Source: JBGPIT01 sp041485125 (GTDB lineage Bacteria; Desulfobacterota; Binatia; UTPRO1). Taken from it: a DNA stretch of 14,783 bases. The stretch spans positions 1 through 14,783 of the forward strand of contig JBGPIT010000087.1 in the NCBI GenBank assembly GCA_041485125.1. Direction: 5' to 3'. The notes under the pieces were generated by a model. It was given only the letters and a program-made list of their open reading frames with translations, searched no databases and was not told where the DNA came from. The position numbers and the translations under genes are program-made. Below, piece after piece: positions 7,302-12,826 of the stretch. How positions within the stretch are numbered: position 1 is the first letter of the stretch; each line of letters begins with the position of its first letter.

Positions 7302-8233
7302 GGCTGCTCGAGCCACGCGCTGGCGTGGGCAATGATGGCGTCGCGCTCGCGCTCGGGATGGAGCCAGCGTGTCGCCGGGTCGGCGCGGAACCAGGTGAGC
7401 TGGCGCTTGGCGAGACGGCGCGTCGCGCCGGTGAAGGCCGCGAACGCGCTGGCGAGGTCGATCTCGCCGCGGAGATGCGCGCCGATCTCGCGGTAGCCGA
7501 CGCTCCGGAGCGGCGCCAGCTCGGGACCGTAGCCGCGCGCGCCGAGCGCGGCGATCTCGTCGCAGAGGCCGCCGGCGAGCATGGCACGGCAGCGCGCCTC
7601 GATGCGCGCGGCGAGCTCGTCGCGCGGGCGGTCACAGCCGAGGACGAGGGCGTCGAAGCCGCCGTCGCGGAAGCGATGATCGTCTTGCCAGGCGCTGATC
7701 GGCCGGCCGGTGAGCTCGAGCACCTCGAGGGCGCGGACGATCCGGAAGACGTCGCGCGGATGAAGCCGCGCCGCCGTCAGCGGATCGCGCGCCGCGAGCC
7801 GGCGGTGCAGCGTACCGTCGCCGCCCTGCACCTCGAGGGCGTGCAGCTCGGCGCGCAGCGCCGGCGACGCCGCGGGTCCGCGGAAGAGGCCGCGCAGGAG
7901 GGCGCGCAGGTAGAGGCCGGTGCCGCCGCAGATCACGACGGCGCGGCCGCGCGCGTGGATGTCACCGACCGCCGCCAGCGCGAGCGTCCGGTAGCGGGCG
8001 GCATCGAAGGCCGCGTCGGGATCGACGACGTCGATCACGTGGTGACGGACGCGCGCCCGCTCGGCGGCGGTCGGCTTCGCGGTACCGACGTCGAGATGGC
8101 GATAGACCTGGCGCGAGTCGGCACTGACGATCTCGCCGCCGACCGCCTCGGCGACCGCGATCGCGAGCTCGGTCTTGCCGACCGCGGTCGGGCCGACGAT
8201 CGCGACGACGCGGAGCGCGCGGCTCGCCGTCAT
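7256..8233 (-). CDS. miaA: tRNA dimethylallyltransferase (i6A37 synthase)
   Basis: Adds a dimethylallyl group from DMAPP to A37 of tRNAs that read UNN codons (325 aa). The P-loop GPTAVGKT is at 14-21; SADSRQVYRHLDVGTAKPT (37-55) contains the catalytic-type Asp and tRNA contacts; GGTGLYLRAL follows near residue 100, then RDVFRIVRALEVLELTG and, near the C-terminus, SVGYREIG and TRRLAKRQLTWFR, all typical of the family. The ATG shares ATGA with the mutL stop, matching the widespread mutL-miaA pairing. The open frame extends about 53 codons upstream inside mutL, but those residues do not look like MiaA. The last 46 bp overlap accA. The C-terminal tail (APISTSSSPSRL) is not conserved family sequence and is shaped by the overlap. 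Confidence 0.95.
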   Translation of the reverse strand: MTASRALRVVAIVGPTAVGKTELAIAVAEAVGGEIVSADSRQVYRHLDVGTAKPTAAERARVRHHVIDVVDPDAAFDAARYRTLALAAVGDIHARGRAVVICGGTGLYLRALLRGLFRGPAASPALRAELHALEVQGGDGTLHRRLAARDPLTAARLHPRDVFRIVRALEVLELTGRPISAWQDDHRFRDGGFDALVLGCDRPRDELAARIEARCRAMLAGGLCDEIAALGARGYGPELAPLRSVGYREIGAHLRGEIDLASAFAAFTGATRRLAKRQLTWFRADPATRWLHPERERDAIIAHASAWLEQPWPAPISTSSSPSRL

Positions 8234-10074
8234 CGCCCGAACATCCGTTCGACCTGGCCGCGCGTGAACTCGACCGAGACCGGCCGGCCGTGCGGGCAGT
8301 TGCTCGCGTACGCGAGCGTGTCGAGCGCGGCGAGCAGCGCCTCGACCTCTGTGGGCGCGAGGCTCCGGCCGACGCGCACGACGCTGTGGCACGCGACCCG
8401 ACCGAGGATCTCCTCGATCGCCTCGTCGGCGGAGTGCTGCGAGCCGACCTCCTCGAGGCCGTCCGCCAAATCCTCGAGCAGGAGCTGGGGATCGTCGGCG
8501 CCGAGCAGCGCCGGTAGCGCACGTACCAGGAAGCGTTGCTCGCCGAACGGCTCGACGTCGAAGCCGAGCGCGGCGAGTCGATCGCCGGCCGCCGCGACCG
8601 CCGCGGCCTGCCCGGGCCCGAGCGCGATGACCGCCGGCAGCAAGAGCGGCTGGCGCTCGATCGCGCCGCCACGGTACTCGGCGCGCAGGCGCTCGAACGC
8701 GACGCGCTCGTGCGCGGCATGCTGATCGATCAACACCAGACGATCGGGTCCTTCACAGACGATATAGCCGCGGAACACCTGACCGACAAAACGCAGGCTC
8801 GCGAAGCCGCCGCTGTCGGCGCGCGCGTCGGTGTCCGAGCCGCGCGCCACCGCTCCCTCGCCGCCGACCGTGTCGGTCGGCGCGGCCGCGGGCGCGCCAT
8901 CGACGGCGATCGGCTCGGGCGCCGCGGCCTGGTTCGGGTCGCGACCATGACGTTGCCCCGACCCTCCAAACGCGAAGCTCGTCTCGTGCGCGTGCGTGGC
9001 GGCGTAGCATTGCAGCGCCTCGGCAACGCCGTTCACGGCGGGACGCGCCTCACGCCCTCCACCGGCGGCGAGCGCGCTTCGCACCGCCGACATGACGGTA
9101 TCGTGCACCACGTGCGCGAGCCGGAAGCGCACCTCGTGCTTGGCCGGGTGCACGTTCACGTCGACGTCGGCGGCCGGCACGTCGAGTTGGACGATGGCGC
9201 CCGGCCAGCGACCGCGCGGGACGAGGCTCGCGTACCCTTCGACGATGGCGTGGCTGAGACTACGGTCGCGCACCGCACGTCCGTTCACGAACGTGTAGAG
9301 GTAACGCGCGCTCGCGAACGAGAGCTGCGGTGAGAAGAGGAAGCCGCGCACGGTGAGACCGAGACGCGTCTCCTCGAAGGTGCGGCCGCCTTGCACACGG
9401 TCGCGCCCGAAGATCGCGCCGACGCGATCGCCGAGGGTGCGGACCGGCGGGTAGACGGCGACTTCCCTGCCCTGGTGCGACAGACGGAAATGGACCGCGG
9501 GATACGCGAGGCTCAGGCGCACGACGAGCTGGACCACTTGCCCGAGCTCCGTCGCGACCGTCTTCAAGAACTTCCGCCGTGCCGGCACCGGCCCGAAGAG
9601 GTCGCGGACGGCGACGGTCGTGCCTTCGGGCGCACCGGCCTCGCGCACGTCGGCGATCTCGCCGCCCTCGAGCCGGACCCGCGTCGCGCTCGACGCCCCC
9701 GGCGCGCGCGTGGTCAGCTCGACCGTCGCGACGGCGGCGATGCTCGGCAGCGCCTCGCCGCGAAAGCCGAGCGTCACGATCCGCTCGAGGTCGGCCTCCT
9801 CCGTGATCTTGCTGGTGGCGTGCCGCGTGAACGCGAGCGTCGCGTCCTCCGGCGCCATGCCGTGGCCGTCGTCGGTGACCCGGACGAGCCGCATGCCGCC
9901 GTCCTCGAGGTCGATGGTGACGCGGCTCGCGCCGGCGTCGAGCGCGTTCTCGACGAGCTCCTTCACGACCGACGCGGGACGCTCGATGACCTCGCCCGCG
10001 GCGATCTTCATCGCGAGCGACTCCGGCAGCACCCGCACCCGCTGCGCCGCCGCGGCACCGCCGATCGTGCTCAC
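8230..10074 (-). CDS. mutL: DNA mismatch repair protein MutL, endonuclease-type
   Basis: Mismatch-repair coordinator (614 aa). The N-terminal GHKL ATPase spans about 10-335: KELVENALDAGAS (38-50, with Glu39 and Asn43 equivalent to the E. coli ATPase residues), DDGHGM (68-73), TLGFRGEALPSI (101-112), FVNGRAVRD (262-270) and DVNVHPAKHEVRF (305-317). A low-complexity Ala/Gly linker (about 336-424) follows, then a dimerisation/nuclease domain. That domain has DQHAAHERVAFE (450-461), fitting the DQHA(X)2E(X)4E nuclease motif, with ACHS (561-564) and CPHGRP (593-598), the usual metal-site partners. It therefore probably nicks DNA itself and does not need MutH. The start is GTG with GGAG 9 nt upstream. 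It lies 19 bp after pgi and overlaps miaA by 4 nt. Confidence 0.96.
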   Translation of the reverse strand: MSTIGGAAAAQRVRVLPESLAMKIAAGEVIERPASVVKELVENALDAGASRVTIDLEDGGMRLVRVTDDGHGMAPEDATLAFTRHATSKITEEADLERIVTLGFRGEALPSIAAVATVELTTRAPGASSATRVRLEGGEIADVREAGAPEGTTVAVRDLFGPVPARRKFLKTVATELGQVVQLVVRLSLAYPAVHFRLSHQGREVAVYPPVRTLGDRVGAIFGRDRVQGGRTFEETRLGLTVRGFLFSPQLSFASARYLYTFVNGRAVRDRSLSHAIVEGYASLVPRGRWPGAIVQLDVPAADVDVNVHPAKHEVRFRLAHVVHDTVMSAVRSALAAGGGREARPAVNGVAEALQCYAATHAHETSFAFGGSGQRHGRDPNQAAAPEPIAVDGAPAAAPTDTVGGEGAVARGSDTDARADSGGFASLRFVGQVFRGYIVCEGPDRLVLIDQHAAHERVAFERLRAEYRGGAIERQPLLLPAVIALGPGQAAAVAAAGDRLAALGFDVEPFGEQRFLVRALPALLGADDPQLLLEDLADGLEEVGSQHSADEAIEEILGRVACHSVVRVGRSLAPTEVEALLAALDTLAYASNCPHGRPVSVEFTRGQVERMFGR

Positions 10075-10083
10075 CGTCGCGTG

Positions 10084-10087
10084 CTCC
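10084..10087 (-). promoter_or_regulatory. Ribosome-binding site of mutL
   Basis: GGAG on the minus strand, 9 nt before the mutL GTG and inside the short gap after the pgi stop. It supports the GTG at 10074 as the start. Confidence 0.55.
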
Positions 10088-10093
10088 GCATCA

Positions 10094-11530
10094 CTAGAGG
10101 ACGTAGCGCGTCTCTTTCTTCGCCGTCCAGCGCTGCACGTCGGCGCGCTTCGCCTCGTAGCCGGGACGGCCGGCGAGCCCGTAGGTGAGCTGCTTGCTCT
10201 CCTCGACGCCGGGCTGGTCGAAGGCGTTCACGTTGAGGAGCCCGGCGGTGACGACGGTCTCGAGCTCGAAGAGATAGACGAGCTGCCCGACGACGAAGGC
10301 GTTCAGGCGCGGGCACACGATCGTCGACGTCATCCGGCCCGCCTTCGCGAGCGCCAGCTCGGTCCCTTGCTGCTCCATGTTCATCAGCGTGCCGAGCGTC
10401 GTGCCGCCGAGGTAGCTGACGCTCCCGAGATCCTCGTAGCTCTTCGGCACCGGCACGTCGTCGTCGTGCTCCTCGACGCGGATGAAGACCACGGCCTTGT
10501 CGGCCGGACCCTCGACGAGGAGCTGGAGCAGCGAGTGTTGATCGGTCGGACCGACGGCGCGGATGGGGGTCTGCCCGGTGTGCGCCGGCCGGCCGTCGAG
10601 ATCGACGGCCTTGCCGAGACTCTCGGCCCAGAGCTCGCAAAACCAGTCCGCGAACGCGGCGAGCGGCTGCGAGTACGGCATCAGGACGAGCTCGCGACGT
10701 CCCTTGCGCTCGCGCGCGAGGTAGAGCGTCGCGGCGTGCATCAGGGCGGGGTTGCGCCGCGGGTCGTCCTCGCCCCAGCGCTCGTCGACCTCGGCGGCGC
10801 CCGCCAAGAGCTCGGCGACGTCGATGCCGGCACACGCCGCCGGGAAGAGCCCGACCGGCGTCAGCACGGAGAAGCGGCCGCTCACGTTCGGCGGCACCGG
10901 CAGGTCGCGAAAGCCCTCGTCGTTCACGATCTGGCGCAGCGTGCCGGCGGCGGCGTCGGTCGTGACGACGATGTGCTGGGCGTAGTCGACCGCACCGAGC
11001 TCTTTCATCAGACGGTCGCGGACGATCAGGAACTGGCTCATGGTCTCGGCGGTATCGCCGGACTTGCTGATCACGTTGAAGACCGTCCGTCGCAAGTCGA
11101 GTCGCCCGAGCAGGTCCCCGAAGGCACTCGGATCGATCGTGTCGGCGACGTGGAGACGGAGGTCGTCGTTGGTGACCGGCGCGGTCGCGTGACCGGGCGG
11201 CTTCAACGCCGAGTAGAGGGCGCGCGTGCCGAGGGCGGAGCCACCGATGGCGAGGACGACGAGATCGTCGAAGCGACCACGCACCTCGCTCGCGAGTGCG
11301 AGGGTCCGCTTGAGGGCGGTCTTCTCGTACGGCAGCTCGGCGAAAGGTAGCGAGCCGGCACGCCGCTGCTTGTCGACCGCGGCGTGGATCTCGCCCAAGC
11401 GCGGCGAGAGCGCTTCGAGATCGGCGTCGGTGAGCCCTTCCTCACCGATCATGTGCGCCATCATCCCGTTCACGTCGATGCGGAGGCGCTGCTCTTCCCG
11501 CCACCGTTTTCGCTTGAACGCCCGGGCCAT
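10094..11530 (-). CDS. pgi: Glucose-6-phosphate isomerase
   Basis: Interconverts glucose-6-phosphate and fructose-6-phosphate (478 aa, two SIS domains). Features: IGGSALGTRALY (95-106), the sugar-phosphate loop SKSGDTAET (155-163), the signature VSGRFSVLTPVGL (216-228), ESLGK (303-307, Glu303), GPTDQHSLLQL (327-337, His332) and the C-terminal signature NVNAFDQPGVEESK (433-446, Lys446). Glu, His and Lys are the catalytic trio known for the family. Position 159 in the SKSGxT loop is Asp where Thr is common. I chose the ATG at 11530, which leaves room for the conserved N-terminal LRIDVNGMMAHMIGEEGL segment; an in-frame GTG at 11560 would add ten residues. Neither has a clear Shine-Dalgarno. It is the first gene of the minus-strand array, next to the divergent promoter region. 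Confidence 0.95.
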   Translation of the reverse strand: MARAFKRKRWREEQRLRIDVNGMMAHMIGEEGLTDADLEALSPRLGEIHAAVDKQRRAGSLPFAELPYEKTALKRTLALASEVRGRFDDLVVLAIGGSALGTRALYSALKPPGHATAPVTNDDLRLHVADTIDPSAFGDLLGRLDLRRTVFNVISKSGDTAETMSQFLIVRDRLMKELGAVDYAQHIVVTTDAAAGTLRQIVNDEGFRDLPVPPNVSGRFSVLTPVGLFPAACAGIDVAELLAGAAEVDERWGEDDPRRNPALMHAATLYLARERKGRRELVLMPYSQPLAAFADWFCELWAESLGKAVDLDGRPAHTGQTPIRAVGPTDQHSLLQLLVEGPADKAVVFIRVEEHDDDVPVPKSYEDLGSVSYLGGTTLGTLMNMEQQGTELALAKAGRMTSTIVCPRLNAFVVGQLVYLFELETVVTAGLLNVNAFDQPGVEESKQLTYGLAGRPGYEAKRADVQRWTAKKETRYVL

Positions 11531-11659
11531 GGAGGGCGCCGCTGTAACACGGCGCGGCACCCGGGGACAAATTACGTCAATATCGCGGACACGCGCACCG
11601 CGACGTCGCGATGCGTTCCGAACTGGCGCAGATTCACGTCGACGGCGGGGACGATGAGA

Positions 11660-11692
11660 GGGGGAGGGGCGGTGGGAGGGCGCGGGGTTGGG
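11660..11692 (+). other. G-quadruplex-type motif (six G-tracts)
   Basis: Six runs of three to five G (11660-11664, 11666-11669, 11674-11676, 11678-11680, 11684-11687, 11690-11692) are separated by loops of 1, 4, 1, 3 and 2 nt on the plus strand. This exceeds the usual four-tract rule for quadruplex formation. It overlaps the left arm of the inverted repeat 11670-11722, so the two structures would compete. Confidence 0.6.
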
Positions 11693-11722
11693 TCAGGACC
11701 CCGGGAGAGCACCCTCCCACCG
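11670..11722. repeat. Perfect 11-bp inverted repeat upstream of pgi
   Basis: CGGTGGGAGGG (11670-11680) and CCCTCCCACCG (11712-11722) are exact reverse complements with 31 bp between them. Inside, GGGGT (11684-11688) can pair with ACCCC (11698-11702), and GGGTC/GACCC forms an alternative dyad. It can act as a hairpin in either transcript. No T-run follows on either strand, so an operator or leader element fits better than an intrinsic terminator. Confidence 0.6.
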
Positions 11723-11892
11723 TTGTACAGCACGCGTGACGCGGGGGGGTCACGAGCGATCGGTGTGAGTGCGGGACTCAGATGCGTCACGAGTGGAGTC
11801 GAATGACGCCCGATCGGTTGTTCCGCGTTACGCGCGTCCCCAAAAGCAGCGAAAAGTATGCCACGGAGATACGCGACAGTTCTTTTCTTTCC

Positions 11893-11936
11893 TCTTCTCC
11901 CCCATCGCACTCGTGCGCGATGCACCAGAGGAGAAG
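11893..11936. repeat. Imperfect hairpin in the hldC leader region
   Basis: CTTCTCC (11893-11899) pairs with GGAGAAG (11930-11936), and CATCGC (11903-11908) pairs with GCGATG (11917-11922), leaving an uneven internal loop of 3 and 7 nt. It begins within the pyrimidine tract 11880-11903 and ends 79 nt before the hldC GTG. The role is unknown. Confidence 0.4.
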
Positions 11937-12015
11937 CACCCGCGCACGACACGCATGGAGCCCGCTATGTGTCCGCTATGGCGACGCTGATCGTCCGCTG
12001 CTAGTACCTGCCGCT

Positions 12016-12498
12016 GTGCGTTATCAAGACAAGGTCGTCGACCGCGATACGATCGCGTACATTGCCGCCGATGCGCGACGTGACGGCAAGCGCGTGGTCT
12101 TCACGAACGGCTGCTTCGACCTCCTCCACGTCGGTCACGTCCGCTATCTCGCCGAGGCGCGCGCGGCGGGCGACCTCCTGATCGTCGGCATCAATACCGA
12201 CGATTCCGTGCGTCGCTTGAAGGGGCCGGCGCGACCCCTCGTCAGCGAGGCGGAGCGCGGCGAGGTCCTCGCCGCGCTCTCGGCCGTCGATTATGTGACG
12301 CCCTTCGGCGAGGACACGCCCGAGGAGCTCATCCGGCGCGTGCAGCCGGACGTCGTCGCGAAGGGCGGCGACTGGACGACCGAGACGGTCGTCGGCCGCG
12401 ACATCGTCGAGGCGCGCGGCGGCCGCGTGCTCATCATCCCGACGGTCGAGGGCTTCTCGACGACGACGCTGGCGGAGCGCATTCGACGTAGCAGCTGA
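12016..12498 (+). CDS. hldC: D-glycero-beta-D-manno-heptose 1-phosphate adenylyltransferase (RfaE2 domain)
   Basis: Stand-alone nucleotidyltransferase (160 aa) that activates heptose-1-phosphate to ADP-heptose for the inner core of lipopolysaccharide. It matches the C-terminal half of E. coli HldE: VVFTNGCFDLLHVGHVRYL (27-45) with the HxGH motif HVGH at 38-41, GINTDDSVRRLKGPARP (58-74), FGEDTPEEL (97-105), KGGDW (116-120) and GFSTT (146-150), which corresponds to the ISSTT-type nucleotide loop. The kinase half is absent, so a separate kinase should be encoded elsewhere. The open frame extends 78 codons further upstream, but that part is unlike the family; the GTG at 12016 gives the normal length. 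No Shine-Dalgarno precedes it, so the exact start is uncertain. It is the first gene on the plus strand, divergent from pgi. Confidence 0.9.
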   Translation: MRYQDKVVDRDTIAYIAADARRDGKRVVFTNGCFDLLHVGHVRYLAEARAAGDLLIVGINTDDSVRRLKGPARPLVSEAERGEVLAALSAVDYVTPFGEDTPEELIRRVQPDVVAKGGDWTTETVVGRDIVEARGGRVLIIPTVEGFSTTTLAERIRRSS

Positions 12499-12503
12499 CG
12501 GCG

Positions 12504-12540
12504 CGCGTGCGGGTGTCGCGTTGCCCGCTTGGCACACGCG
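12504..12540. repeat. Imperfect inverted repeat between hldC and rpmB
   Basis: CGCGT (12504-12508) pairs with ACGCG (12536-12540), and GCGGG (12509-12513) pairs with CCCGC (12524-12528), with a 7-nt bulge on the right side. It follows the hldC stop by 5 nt. It could weaken read-through into rpmB. There is no U-run, and a TTGGCA box inside it lacks a matching -10. Confidence 0.35.
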
Positions 12541-12561
12541 TGATACGAAAATGCGCTTCGA

Positions 12562-12567
12562 AAGGGG
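12562..12567 (+). promoter_or_regulatory. Ribosome-binding site of rpmB
   Basis: AAGGGG lies 5 nt before the rpmB ATG. It fixes this ATG as the start over the in-frame ATG at 12507 and fits strong expression. Confidence 0.7.
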
Positions 12568-12572
12568 TCACA

Positions 12573-12764
12573 ATGGCACGCGCCTGTGAGATCTGCGGCA
12601 AGGGTCCGACGACCGGAAACAAGGTGAGCCACGCGAACAACCGGACGCGGAGGCGGTGGAAGCCGAACCTCCAGCGCGTCCACGCCCGCGTCGGCAAGAC
12701 CGCCTGTCACATCCTCGCCTGCACCCGCTGCATCCGCAGCGGCAAAATCGTCAAAGCCGCCTAA
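12573..12764 (+). CDS. rpmB: 50S ribosomal protein L28
   Basis: Small basic protein of the large ribosomal subunit (63 aa). It begins ARACEICGKGPTTGNKVSHA, the conserved L28 N-terminus, followed by the basic NNRTRRRWKPNLQ. Cys5, Cys8, Cys50 and Cys53 form two CxxC pairs, so this is the zinc-binding (C+) form; many bacteria also or instead have a zinc-free copy. A further Cys45 is not part of the pairs. It starts 74 bp after hldC and is followed by a hairpin. Genomes with both forms often switch them under zinc limitation through Zur; I see no clear Zur-like box here, so this is more likely the standard copy. Confidence 0.95.
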   Translation: MARACEICGKGPTTGNKVSHANNRTRRRWKPNLQRVHARVGKTACHILACTRCIRSGKIVKAA

Positions 12765-12779
12765 CCGCACCTGACTCGA

Positions 12780-12800
12780 GCCTCCGCCGTGTGCGGAGGC
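12780..12800 (+). terminator. Hairpin after rpmB, possible terminator
   Basis: GCCTCCGC, a 5-nt loop (CGTGT), then GCGGAGGC make a perfect 8-bp GC-rich stem 15 nt after the rpmB stop. The following bases are C-rich, not a T-run, so if it stops transcription it does so as a non-canonical terminator. It lies 26 nt before the next gene, so it could also separate expression of the two genes. Confidence 0.5.
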
Positions 12801-12826
12801 CATCCGCCCCCTCCCACCGATCACCC

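Larger units (their letters stand above)
11531..12015. other. Divergent intergenic region between pgi and hldC-like gene
   Basis: A 485-bp gap without a convincing gene, presumably holding promoters for both directions. From left to right: a TTGACG-like box on the minus strand (11580-11575) with no good partner; a G-tract cluster (11660-11692) on the plus strand overlapping a perfect 11-bp inverted repeat (11670-11722); CGTGAC/GTCACG arms (11735-11754) with 8 nt between; the direct repeat GTCACGAG (11749-11756 and 11786-11793), which could mark regulator binding; a pyrimidine-only tract (11880-11903); and a hairpin (11893-11936). Short reading frames here show no recognisable protein and no ribosome-binding site. 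The stretch around 11820-11935 is less GC-rich than the genes. Confidence 0.6.

Noticed and set aside
11531..11560. GTG at 11560 as the pgi start
   Set aside because: Possible, but the extra ten residues are not conserved-looking and it lacks a ribosome-binding site; the ATG at 11530 suffices.
11575..11580. TTGACG as the -35 box of pgi
   Set aside because: No acceptable -10 hexamer lies 16-18 bp downstream on the minus strand, so it is not called as a promoter.
11769..11990. Short open frames in the pgi-hldC spacer, including plus-strand 11769-11990 and minus-strand 11572-11952
   Set aside because: No ribosome-binding site, no recognisable sequence, and composition unlike the neighbouring genes.
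11782..12015. Extending hldC upstream to an ATG at 11782
   Set aside because: The extra 78 residues do not resemble any part of the family; the start at 12016 gives the normal length of the stand-alone enzyme.
12529..12534. TTGGCA as the -35 box of an rpmB promoter
   Set aside because: Five of six bases match the consensus, but the sequence 15-18 bp downstream does not resemble a -10 box.
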